Shown here in pieces: positions 24,101 to 33,736 of a DNA stretch of 64,000 bases (its first letter is position 1; each line of letters starts with the position of its first letter). Made by a program: the position numbers and the translations under genes. Below the pieces are notes generated by a model that worked only from the letters and a program-made list of their open reading frames with translations, searched no databases and was not told the origin of the DNA. Source of the DNA: Eubacteriales bacterium (lineage in GTDB: Bacteria; Bacillota; Clostridia; Oscillospirales; Oscillospiraceae); assembly GCA_030531505.1 (NCBI GenBank), contig JAUNNH010000003.1, forward strand, positions 62,001-126,000. Reading direction: 5' to 3'.

Positions 24101-24877
24101 TTGCAGGGAAAAGTCGAGATCTGCGGCGTGAACACGGCGGCGCTGCCGGTGCTGAAAAGCCCGGAGACGCGCCGGCTGCTCGAGCGGGCACAGCAGGGCG
24201 ACGCCGCGGCCCGAGAGGCGCTCATCACCGGCAATCTTCGTCTTGTGCTGAGTGTGGTACAGAAATTCGCCGGGCGCGGCGAGAGCATGGACGACCTCTT
24301 CCAGGTGGGTGTTATCGGCCTCATCAAGGCCGTGGACTGTTTCGACCTGGACCAGAACGTCCAGTTTTCCACCTACGGTGTTCCCATGATCGCGGGGGAG
24401 CTGCGGCGCTTCCTGCGCGACCACAGCGCGGTGCGCGTCAGCCGCTCGCTGCGTGACACGGCCTATAAGGTGCTGCAGGCCAAGGAAAAGCTGACCGCCG
24501 AGACCGGGCGCGAGCCGGACACGGACAGCATCGCCCGCGCGCTTGGGATCCCGCGGCAGGATGTGGTCTTTGCACTGGAGGCGATCTGCGATCCGGTGAG
24601 TCTCTATGAGCCGGTGTACAGCGATGTGGGCGAGAGCACGACCGTCATGGATCAGATCGGCGATACGCGCAATACCGACGAACACTGGCTTGAGCAGATC
24701 GCACTCGAGGAGGCGATGCACCGCCTGAACGAGCGGGAGAAGCGTATCCTGGCACTGCGCTATTACGACGGCCGTACGCAGATGGAGGTGGCGAAGGCTG
24801 TGGGCATCTCCCAGGCCCAGGTTTCACGGCTGGAGAAAAACGCGATCCGGCAGATCAAAAAGAACATGACGGCATAA
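24101..24877 (+). CDS. sigG: RNA polymerase sporulation sigma factor sigma-G
   Basis: Directs late forespore transcription, including spore coat-binding SASP and germination genes. The 258-residue protein starts at a TTG (MQGKVEICGVNTAALPVLK), the N-terminal signature typical of sigma-G. Region 2 (NLRLVLSVVQKFAGRGESMDDLFQ) and region 4 (RTQMEVAKAVGISQAQVSRLEK) are intact. In Bacilli sigG follows sigE; here it follows a redox operon, with a local promoter and a translational lock. It supports the view that spoVT, a sigma-G regulon member, matters in this organism. Confidence 0.96.
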   Translation: MQGKVEICGVNTAALPVLKSPETRRLLERAQQGDAAAREALITGNLRLVLSVVQKFAGRGESMDDLFQVGVIGLIKAVDCFDLDQNVQFSTYGVPMIAGELRRFLRDHSAVRVSRSLRDTAYKVLQAKEKLTAETGREPDTDSIARALGIPRQDVVFALEAICDPVSLYEPVYSDVGESTTVMDQIGDTRNTDEHWLEQIALEEAMHRLNEREKRILALRYYDGRTQMEVAKAVGISQAQVSRLEKNAIRQIKKNMTA

Positions 24878-24878
24878 A

Positions 24879-24909
24879 ACAGGCCCCGTGAGCATTTCAC
24901 GGGGCCTGT
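24879..24909. terminator. Terminator hairpin between sigG and the TRAP operon
   Basis: ACAGGCCCCGTGA and its complement make a 13-bp stem between convergent genes. No long U run follows on either strand. Confidence 0.75.
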
Positions 24910-24929
24910 ACAGATTTATGGAGGTGCGC

Positions 24930-26882
24930 TCACGCTGCGGCTTTCTTCCGCGCGAGAATGTATTGCAGGAGGATTACGGCCGCCATCAGGACGATGCCGA
25001 TCGCATCGGTCGTCACGGTGGGGTCCATCATCAGCAGACCGCCCGCGGCGAGCAGGATGCGAAGCACGGGGTGGATGGCCTTGAAGAGATAGCCGTTGAG
25101 GCCGGCGGCCACACCGAAGATGCCGAGGATGGAGCTCGCGACCACGAGCAAGACCTGCAGCGTCGTGGTGTCGACGAGCAGCATCGCGGGGTTCATCGCA
25201 AAGATATAGGGCACGATGAAGGCGGCGATGGCGAGCTTTGAGGCGTTGAAGGCGGTCTTCATGGGCGGGGCCTTGGCGATGGCGGAGCCGGCGTAGGCGG
25301 CCAGGGCCACGGGCGGCGTGATGTCCGCCACGATCCCAAAGTAGAACACGAAGAAGTGGGCGGCCACCTGGGGCACGCCGATGGTGATGAGGATGGGCGC
25401 GCAGGTGGAGGCCATGATGCAGTAGTTGGCGGTGGTGGGCACGCCCATGCCGAGCACGATGCAGCAGAGCATCGTCAGCAGCAGAGCGATCATGATGCGC
25501 CCGCCGGAGATCGTGACGACAGCGGTGATGAGCTTGGAGGCGAGGCCCGTCGAGGTGACGGAGCCGGCCACGAGCCCGGCCATGGCACAGGCCACGGCGA
25601 CGGTGATGCAGCTCTTGGCACCGGCCTCAAGCGCGTCGAAGAACTTGGCGAAGGTCAGGTTGTCGCTCTTGTCCTGGCTCTTGGTGGCGATGGTGACCAG
25701 GTTGTTGTAGAGCCCGACCAGGATCGTGATGCCGATGGCGACAGCCGCGGAGAACTGCATCGTGTGCTTGTTGGTGGCGACGAGCCAGACCAGCACTACG
25801 AGCGGCAGCAGCAGATAGACCTTCGGCAGCAGCGCACGGAAACGGGGAAGCTCCTCCTTCGGGATGCCCTGCAGCCCGAGCTTGCGCGCCTCCAGGTGCA
25901 CGGCGATGTAGATGCCGGCGAAGTACAGCACCGCCGGGAGGATCGCCTTCAGCGCGACCTGCCCGTAGGGGATACCCATGTACTCGGCCATCAGGAAGGC
26001 GGCGGCGCCCATGATGGGCGGCATGATCTGGCCGCCGGTGGAGGCGGCGGCCTCGACGGCGCCGGCGAACTCCGGCTTGTAGCCGGTGCGCTTCATCATC
26101 GGGATCGTGACGGAGCCGGTGGTCACGGTGTTGCCGACGGAGGAGCCGGACACCATGCCGCAGAGCGCGGAGGAGATGACCGCCACCTTGGCGGGACCGC
26201 CGGCGGAGGCGCCGGCGATGGAGTTGGCCAGATTTATGAAAAAGGCGGAGATGCCGGTCCGTTCCAGAAACGCGCCGAAGATGATGAACACCACGATGTA
26301 CTTGGCACAGACGTTGATGGGGGTGCCCATGATGCCGGTGGTGGTATAGAACAGATCGTAGATTACCTTGCCGAAGCGGACATTGGTAAAGGCGTAGACC
26401 AGCAGAACGCCGACCACGCAGAGGATCGGGATGCCGACACAGCGGCGGCAAAGCTCCATATACGAGAGGATCGCGATGATCGCCATGGCGACCATTTTCG
26501 GGTCACGCGTGACGCGGGCGGCGAGCTTGATGATGGAATGCGCGTGGAGCGCACAGTAGAAAAAGGGGATCGCCCCAATCACAAGCAGAACGATGTCATA
26601 CCAGGGAATATAGTTGGGGCGCACGTGTTTCTTGCTGACGGGATAGTTGAGATATCCGATGATGAGGATGAGGCCGAGGAAGAGGTTGAGCTTCTCCTCG
26701 GGCATCATGGTGCTGAAGAGCGTGACCCAGATGCAGTAGACGGAAAAAGCCGCGCAGAGATAGCGCACGACCTTGGCCGGGACGCCTTCCCAGATCCGTA
26801 CATTGGATTCCCGGTCATACTTTTTCATCAGCTCTTCCGCATTGACCGCCTCGTCCGAGACGGCTTTTTTCTTCCAAGCCAT
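24930..26882 (-). CDS. TRAP transporter fused permease (DctQM type)
   Basis: A 650-residue membrane protein with the small 4-TM DctQ-like part fused ahead of the 12-TM DctM part, as in TAXI-TRAP systems. Visible signatures are SSALCGMVSGSSVGNTVTTGSVTIP and the loop MGVPTTANYCIMAST. It should use a sodium or proton gradient to import a substrate delivered by the binding protein encoded upstream (27002-27982). Substrate is unknown; TAXI systems often carry dicarboxylates, glutamate-like acids or organic acids. GAAAGGAGG precedes the ATG. A 30-base hairpin separates it from the binding protein gene. Confidence 0.96.
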   Translation of the reverse strand: MAWKKKAVSDEAVNAEELMKKYDRESNVRIWEGVPAKVVRYLCAAFSVYCIWVTLFSTMMPEEKLNLFLGLILIIGYLNYPVSKKHVRPNYIPWYDIVLLVIGAIPFFYCALHAHSIIKLAARVTRDPKMVAMAIIAILSYMELCRRCVGIPILCVVGVLLVYAFTNVRFGKVIYDLFYTTTGIMGTPINVCAKYIVVFIIFGAFLERTGISAFFINLANSIAGASAGGPAKVAVISSALCGMVSGSSVGNTVTTGSVTIPMMKRTGYKPEFAGAVEAAASTGGQIMPPIMGAAAFLMAEYMGIPYGQVALKAILPAVLYFAGIYIAVHLEARKLGLQGIPKEELPRFRALLPKVYLLLPLVVLVWLVATNKHTMQFSAAVAIGITILVGLYNNLVTIATKSQDKSDNLTFAKFFDALEAGAKSCITVAVACAMAGLVAGSVTSTGLASKLITAVVTISGGRIMIALLLTMLCCIVLGMGVPTTANYCIMASTCAPILITIGVPQVAAHFFVFYFGIVADITPPVALAAYAGSAIAKAPPMKTAFNASKLAIAAFIVPYIFAMNPAMLLVDTTTLQVLLVVASSILGIFGVAAGLNGYLFKAIHPVLRILLAAGGLLMMDPTVTTDAIGIVLMAAVILLQYILARKKAAA

Positions 26883-26934
26883 GATGTTTGTCCTCCTTTC
26901 TTTGCGATTTCTTAATGGGGGATAGAAGTTCGCG

Positions 26935-26964
26935 CGGCCCGCACCCTTTACGGGATGCGGGCCG
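26935..26964 (-). other. Intercistronic hairpin in the TRAP operon
   Basis: CGGCCCGCA...TGCGGGCCG with CCC/GGG inside, without a U tract. It probably protects the 3' end of the abundant binding-protein mRNA, or partly ends transcription before the permease. Confidence 0.65.
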
Positions 26965-27001
26965 TGGAACGGATATTACACAGCCTTATGGGGCGGGAAG
27001 C

Positions 27002-27982
27002 TTACTCCGCGGGGACCTCGATCCCCTTGTCGGCGAAGTACTGGACAGCGCCCGGGTGATAGGGAACGCCGACCAGAGAGGTGGCGAACTCCAGGCTCAG
27101 CTCGTTGGCCTTGTCGTGGACCTTGGCCAGATCCTCCAGGTTCTCGAACACGCCGCAGAGGAAGTTGTAGACGTCGACATCGGCCACGTCGTTGGAGGCG
27201 AGGACCACAGCGCCGATCGCGACCGTGACGGCATCCTCAGGCATGCCGTAGGTCTCGGCGGGGATCACGGCCTTGGCATAGTAGGGAGAGCTCTCCAGCA
27301 GGGCGTCGATGTGCTCGTCGTCCAGGCTGACCAGGTAGACCTGGTTGGTGGCGGAGAGGGAGGTGACGGCGGTGGTGGGAGCGCCGGCGACGACGAAGGC
27401 GGCGTCGATCTGGCCGTCCTGCAGGGACTCCACGCTGTCACCGAAGGACTGGTAGGTGGGCTTGATGTCGTCCTCGGTCAGCCCGTAGGCGCCGAGCAGA
27501 TCGATGGCGTTGAAGTACACGCCGGAGCCGGCGGCGCCGATGGAGACGGCCTTGCCCTCCAGATCAGCGACGGTCTTGATGTCGGGATTCAGGGTGACGA
27601 TCTGGACCTGCTCCATGTACAGGGGGGCGACGATGGAGAAGCTCTGGATGGCGCCGAGCTCCTCAAAGGTGCGGGTGCCCTCATAGGCGTAGGCCAGCAC
27701 GTCGGACTGGGAGAAGCCGAGCTGGGCGTCGCCCATATCCAGCGCGTCGATGTTCGCGGCGGAGCCGCCGGAGGTGATCGCGGTGATGCTGGTGCTGGTG
27801 ACTTCGCTCACCTTCTGGGCCAGAACGCTGCCGAAGCCGTAATAGGTGCCGGCCTCGCCGCCGGTGGTGAAGGTCAGCTTGGAGCCGCCGTCCTTGGGGG
27901 CCACGGCGTCGTCCGCGCAGGCGGTGACGCCCAGCGCCAGGACCATGCACAGAGCAAGGACAAGAGCTAAAATCTTTTTCAT
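27002..27982 (-). CDS. TAXI-family TRAP transporter solute-binding lipoprotein
   Basis: Of 326 residues from the ATG behind AAGGAGG. The N-terminal signal ends in a lipobox VTAC (Cys22). The TAXI fold is evident from LTFTTGGEAGTYYGFGSVLAQKV and DVLAYAYEG, and the second lobe from GAAGSGVYFNAIDLLGAYGL. It captures the substrate at the outer membrane face and hands it to the fused permease downstream. The longer frame up to 28009 starts before the ribosome site and is rejected. Confidence 0.95.
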   Translation of the reverse strand: MKKILALVLALCMVLALGVTACADDAVAPKDGGSKLTFTTGGEAGTYYGFGSVLAQKVSEVTSTSITAITSGGSAANIDALDMGDAQLGFSQSDVLAYAYEGTRTFEELGAIQSFSIVAPLYMEQVQIVTLNPDIKTVADLEGKAVSIGAAGSGVYFNAIDLLGAYGLTEDDIKPTYQSFGDSVESLQDGQIDAAFVVAGAPTTAVTSLSATNQVYLVSLDDEHIDALLESSPYYAKAVIPAETYGMPEDAVTVAIGAVVLASNDVADVDVYNFLCGVFENLEDLAKVHDKANELSLEFATSLVGVPYHPGAVQYFADKGIEVPAE

Positions 27983-28042
27983 GGGTGTTTCCTCCTTTGA
28001 TGTATCCATGTATACAATTATTCACGGATAAGTACAGTGCTT

Positions 28043-28071
28043 ACTATACACGAAAAGCCAGAGCTTTGCAA
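28043..28071 (-). promoter_or_regulatory. Sigma-A promoter of the TAXI-TRAP operon
   Basis: TTGCAA (28071-28066), 17-base spacer, TATAGT (28048-28043), about 60 bases before the start codon. Confidence 0.75.
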
Positions 28072-28225
28072 GAGTAAATCGCTGAATCGAGCGATTTTTT
28101 TTCGTGATGGGCCTGCCACAGCGCGAAACAGCGAAAAGAACCGCGCCGGATCCGGAAAAAAGCCTTGCCAAAACGGGTGATTCGAGCCATAATAGGAGCA
28201 AATTCGTGAAACAGGAAGAGATGCC

Positions 28226-29065
28226 ATGAACTGCAGGCTGATCGCATTCGATCTGGACGGAACGCTGCTCGACAACGAAAAACGGATCCCGGAGGAGAAT
28301 CTGCGCACGCTGTATGCCGCGGCGGAGCGGGGCGTGCTGCTCGTCCCGGCGACGGGGCGCATCCTGCGCGGCATTCCGCCCACCCTGCGTGAGCTGCCCT
28401 TCCTCCGCTACTATATCCTCTCCAACGGCGCCCTTGTCTATGACACGCTGGAGGAGAAAACGATCAGCCGCGGGGATATCCCGCTGGACCTCACGCTGCG
28501 CACCATGGACTACCTCGACACCCTGCCTGTGCTCTACGACTGCTATCAGAACGATGTGGGCTGGATGAGCCAGGCCATGTTTGAAAGGGCTCCGGCCTAT
28601 TTCGTCCAAGAGCCGCAGGTGCTGAAGATGGTGGAGCAGCTGCGCATCCGGGTGCCGGATCTGAAGGAGACGCTGCGGGAGCACAACGAGCCGGTGCAGA
28701 AGATCCAGTTTTTCTTCCGCCCGGAGGACAACGCCCTGCGCCTCGAGACCATCGCGCACTTCTCCGAGCGCTTCCCGGAGCTGCGCGCCACAAGCTCTAT
28801 CAGCAACAATGTCGAGGTCAACAGTGCTCTTGCGGGAAAGGGCAACGGGCTGCTCGCCCTCTGCCGTGCGCTCGGGATCGATCCGGCGGACTGCATGGCC
28901 TTCGGCGATGGCAGCAACGATATCTCCATGCTCGAGGCCGCGGGGCGCGGCGTCGCGATGGGAAACGCGGGCGAGGATGTCCGGACGGCGGCGGACGCCG
29001 TGTGCGAGAGCAACCTGGATTGCGGCGTGGCGAAGGAAATCGCGCGCGTCCTCGGGATCGGATGA
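28226..29065 (+). CDS. HAD-superfamily Cof-type phosphatase
   Basis: A 279-residue cytoplasmic hydrolase. Motif I DLDGTLLDNEKRIPEENL, motif III Lys in the KGNGLLALCRALGI segment and motif IV GDGSNDISML place it in the Cof/YbjI group with a C2B cap domain (about residues 85-190). Members dephosphorylate sugar phosphates, FMN or PLP; the substrate is not predictable here. Single gene with its own terminator. Confidence 0.95.
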   Translation: MNCRLIAFDLDGTLLDNEKRIPEENLRTLYAAAERGVLLVPATGRILRGIPPTLRELPFLRYYILSNGALVYDTLEEKTISRGDIPLDLTLRTMDYLDTLPVLYDCYQNDVGWMSQAMFERAPAYFVQEPQVLKMVEQLRIRVPDLKETLREHNEPVQKIQFFFRPEDNALRLETIAHFSERFPELRATSSISNNVEVNSALAGKGNGLLALCRALGIDPADCMAFGDGSNDISMLEAAGRGVAMGNAGEDVRTAADAVCESNLDCGVAKEIARVLGIG

Positions 29066-29093
29066 GCGGCACGGACGGGAAGAAGGATGTTTT

Positions 29094-29122
29094 CCCCGGT
29101 TTCTGTTGAAACCGGGGCATTT
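29094..29122 (+). terminator. Terminator of the HAD gene
   Basis: CCCCGGTTTC-TGTT-GAAACCGGGG followed by CATTTTT. Its 3' arm overlaps the -35 box of the next promoter. Confidence 0.88.
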
Positions 29123-29134
29123 TTCGTGTAGACT
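29106..29134 (+). promoter_or_regulatory. Sigma-A promoter of the AAA-CYTH gene
   Basis: TTGAAA (29106-29111), 17-base spacer, TAGACT (29129-29134), embedded in the terminator hairpin of the upstream gene. Confidence 0.65.
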
Positions 29135-29169
29135 GGAAGAGAAATAATAACAACGAAGGGAACAGAGCT

Positions 29170-30258
29170 ATGCGCATACGCAAGATCGTAGTCACGGGAG
29201 GGCCCAGCGCGGGCAAGACGACCGGCATGACCTGGATCCAGAACGCGATCTCCAAGCTGGGCTATACGGTGCTCTTTGTGCCGGAGACCGCGACCGAGCT
29301 CATCTCCGGCGGCGTCGCACCCTGGACCTGCGGCACCAATCTGGATTACCAGAAGGGACAGATGCGTCTGCAGCTGGAGAAGGAGAGAATCTTTGAGCGG
29401 GCGGCGCGCAGCATGAACGCCGAAAAGATCCTGATCGTCTGCGACCGCGGGGCCATGGACAACCGGGCCTATATGGATGAGCGGGAATTTGCCGCGGTGC
29501 TCGCGGACATCGGGATGACAGAACAGGAACTGGTCGAGAGCTACGGCGCCATCTTCCATATGGTGACGGCCGCCAAGGGCGCGGAACAGTTTTACACCTT
29601 TGAAAACAACGCCGCCCGCTATGAGACCACCGAGCAGGCGCGGGCACTGGACGACCGGCTGATCGCCGCCTGGTCGGGGCATCCGTACCACCGCGTCATT
29701 GAAAACGACCTCGATTTTGAGGAGAAGCTCAAGCGCCTCATCGCCGAGATCCGCGCCTTTCTCGGAGAGCCGGACCCGCCGGAGATCCGGCGCCGCTACC
29801 TGATCGAGTACCCGGACACGGCGCGGCTGGAGAGCCTGCCGGGCTGCCGGCGCGCGGACATGGTCCAGACCTGGCTGTATTCACGGCGTGGCGAGGAGCT
29901 GCGGCTGCGCGAGCGGCGCGAGAAGGAGAGCTCCTTCTACTATAAGACCTACAAGCGGCCCGCGCCGGACGGCGCGCAGATCGAGGTCGAGGAGCCGCTG
30001 AGCCGCGAGGAGTACGCGGATCTGCTGCTCGAGGCCGATCCGGCGCGGCGGCCGCTGTGCAAGACGCGCTACGGCCTCACCTTCGAGGGGCGGTATTTCG
30101 AGGTGGAGATCTATCCTTTTTGGAAGGATCGGGCCCTGCTGGAGGCCGAACTGCGCGCGGCGGATGAGGAAGTGCGCTTCCCGCCGGAATTGAGCGTGCT
30201 GCGGGAGGTCACCGGGGACGAGGCCTATCAGACCGCGGCCCTCGCCGCCCAGGCCTGA
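29170..30258 (+). CDS. AAA-type nucleotide kinase-like ATPase fused to a CYTH domain
   Basis: Of 362 residues. Residues 1-195 are a P-loop domain of the NadR/thymidylate-kinase-like kind: GGPSAGKTT at 10-18, VCDRGAMDNRAYMD as the Walker-B region. Residues about 200-350 look like a CYTH (triphosphate tunnel) domain: alternating charged strands with RRRYLIEYP, ELRLRERRE and KTRYGLTFEGRYFEVEIYPFW. CYTH proteins bind triphosphates with divalent metal, so the protein may phosphorylate and also hydrolyse or sense a triphosphorylated small molecule. Function is unknown. Monocistronic. Confidence 0.82.
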   Translation: MRIRKIVVTGGPSAGKTTGMTWIQNAISKLGYTVLFVPETATELISGGVAPWTCGTNLDYQKGQMRLQLEKERIFERAARSMNAEKILIVCDRGAMDNRAYMDEREFAAVLADIGMTEQELVESYGAIFHMVTAAKGAEQFYTFENNAARYETTEQARALDDRLIAAWSGHPYHRVIENDLDFEEKLKRLIAEIRAFLGEPDPPEIRRRYLIEYPDTARLESLPGCRRADMVQTWLYSRRGEELRLRERREKESSFYYKTYKRPAPDGAQIEVEEPLSREEYADLLLEADPARRPLCKTRYGLTFEGRYFEVEIYPFWKDRALLEAELRAADEEVRFPPELSVLREVTGDEAYQTAALAAQA

Positions 30259-30266
30259 ACAAGGAA

Positions 30267-30300
30267 AAACAGCGGGAAGCCGTATGGCTTCCCGCTGTTT
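30267..30300. terminator. Bidirectional terminator
   Basis: AAACAGCGGGAAGCC-GTAT-GGCTTCCCGCTGTTT, a 15-bp perfect stem with A and T ends, between convergent genes. Confidence 0.92.
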
Positions 30301-30317
30301 GTGTTTGAGAGGGGATA

Positions 30318-31016
30318 TTATTTGGATAGGAACAGGCTGCCTTCCACATTGACAACTTCAATATCGGTATAGACGACCTGATAGTATTTGGTATGGAGAT
30401 CGGGCTCGGCGTATCCGGAGGACCAGCTTTTATACTGAGGATGTTTGTACCAGAAGGCCTCACCGGTGATATAATACGTGGAATAGACGCCGTCGATCTG
30501 CTCGTCGACCTTGGACTCAAACCAGTCCAGCTTTTTCACCGCTTTTTTCACGTCGGAGTCCTTCTCGTCGCCGAGCGTGATCTCGCCGGTCTCCCAATCG
30601 ATCTTGGCGCGGTACATGTCTTTGTTGGCTGTTACGCCGAGGACAAGGCTGCTGTTTTCCCAGTCCAGACGGTTGATGACGTCTTCCTTCATAACGAGAA
30701 GCAGACCGCCCGGCCAGATACGCTTGATGTTCCCGGAGGAATCCTTCTCGATCTGGGGCTCGCCGGTAATGATGTCAAAGTAGTCCAGGACATTCTCCGG
30801 CGTGAGAACGACCTCTTCATACTCCGTAGCCGGCATCATGGACCAGATAGATTCCAGAGCGGCTTCATAGTCTTCCGCCTCGAGCAGTCCGATCAGATCG
30901 GCATATTTGGTATACAGGGCCTCCTCTTCTTCCGAAAGTGCGGCGGCGGTCGGCGCAAACACGCAGAGCGAGCAGACGATCGCCATGAGCAAAACAAGCG
31001 TGATGATTCGTTTCAT
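30318..31016 (-). CDS. Secreted protein of unknown function
   Basis: A 232-residue protein with a signal peptide (MKRIITLVLLMAIVCSLCVFA, cleavage near TAAA-LSEEE) and an acidic, beta-rich mature part. Starts at the ATG behind AAGGAG; the very long upstream frame overlaps the neighbouring gene and is not real. No cysteine lipobox suitable for lipidation directly before the mature part, no enzyme motif. I do not recognise a family. Confidence 0.8.
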   Translation of the reverse strand: MKRIITLVLLMAIVCSLCVFAPTAAALSEEEEALYTKYADLIGLLEAEDYEAALESIWSMMPATEYEEVVLTPENVLDYFDIITGEPQIEKDSSGNIKRIWPGGLLLVMKEDVINRLDWENSSLVLGVTANKDMYRAKIDWETGEITLGDEKDSDVKKAVKKLDWFESKVDEQIDGVYSTYYITGEAFWYKHPQYKSWSSGYAEPDLHTKYYQVVYTDIEVVNVEGSLFLSK

Positions 31017-31141
31017 CTTTCGTTTCTCCTTTCCTTTGTGCTCTCCGATATGTGGAGCTATCTCAATCTTAAACGCCTTTTTAACGATTGTCAATGGAAG
31101 GGCGAAAAAACACGGGGAAATGGCGACCGGACGCGTATGGG

Positions 31142-31537
31142 TCAGCGCCGGCGGCGCGAGCGGGCAAGGAGCAGCATGAGTCCCCGGAGAACAGCGAAGA
31201 CGGCGAACAGGGCCAGGAAGCCCAGCACACCGAAGACCATGTCGGCAAACTCCATGCGCCCGGTGTGGGTCACCTGCTGGCCGACCTCGATGCCGAAGGT
31301 GATGACCAGGATCAGCGTCAAAACATAAAACCAGGAGACCACGATGCCGCGGCCGTGTCGGATCAGCGTCTGAAAGATCGGATGCACGATAAAGAACAGC
31401 AGCATGCCGAGCAGGCCGATGACCAGAAAGTGAAGCTGCTTGTCCGACAAAACGGTGGGAAAACGGTCGTTGAGCGTCGGGATGCGGTCGTGAATCTCCG
31501 CCATAAGCGCAACGGTGCGGTAGAGCAAGTCTCTCAA
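31142..31537 (-). CDS. Small VanZ-like membrane protein
   Basis: Of 131 residues from a TTG preceded by AGAGGGGG. Three hydrophobic segments (about 37-57, 68-88, 100-122), a conserved-looking SDKQLHFLVIG before the first and FGIEVGQQVTHTGRMEFADMVFGVLGF spanning the second loop, a pattern of VanZ-like proteins (DK-x-xH and E...D). The C-terminus ends in a poly-Arg tail. Function unknown. Confidence 0.78.
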   Translation of the reverse strand: MRDLLYRTVALMAEIHDRIPTLNDRFPTVLSDKQLHFLVIGLLGMLLFFIVHPIFQTLIRHGRGIVVSWFYVLTLILVITFGIEVGQQVTHTGRMEFADMVFGVLGFLALFAVFAVLRGLMLLLARSRRRR

Positions 31538-31620
31538 GCTGCAGCCCCCTCTTAAACAAAATAGAATCCTTATAGAAGGAGTATATCAGAACACTCCGGA
31601 AAAAACCGTCTGAAAAGATG

Positions 31621-31646
31621 AAACCGCCTCCCTGGGGAGGCGGTTT
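31621..31646 (-). terminator. Terminator of typA
   Basis: AAACCGCCTCCC with its complement, 12-bp stem; on the leftward strand followed by CATCTTTTC. Confidence 0.82.
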
Positions 31647-31663
31647 CTCTCGGTATCGGTGTT

Positions 31664-33487
<1,824 letters not shown>

Positions 33488-33547
33488 AGGTAACGGCTCC
33501 TCGCTTGGAAAATCTCGCAGATTCCTTTATTTTTTACACAAAACCGA

Positions 33548-33576
33548 AGTTTAACACCGCAGGGGCCAAAATGCAA
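33548..33576 (-). promoter_or_regulatory. Sigma-A promoter of typA
   Basis: TTGCAT (33576-33571), 17-base spacer, TAAACT (33553-33548), 61 bases before the start. Confidence 0.7.
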
Positions 33577-33608
33577 GAAGAATCTATTGATTCACCCGGA
33601 AGAATCGC

Positions 33609-33637
33609 TTGACAAGTCGATGGCCGGGCTGTATAAT
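33609..33637 (+). promoter_or_regulatory. Consensus sigma-A promoter of the Tat flavoprotein
   Basis: TTGACA (33609-33614), exactly 17 bases, TATAAT (33632-33637): a perfect consensus, implying high expression. The approximately 95-base leader has two small hairpins and no recognised switch. Confidence 0.93.
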
Positions 33638-33736
33638 TCACTCGAAATGTAAAGACATGCCCGTGGGCGCTTCCATCCATGAGACAGCAAGGGGCAAGAC
33701 CCCATGCCGATATATTCTAATAAAGGAGAGATTCGT

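Noticed and set aside
30318-31559. 413-codon leftward ORF covering two genes
   Set aside because: The true start is the ATG at 31016 with AAGGAG and a signal peptide; the upstream extension is a shadow of the VanZ-like gene.
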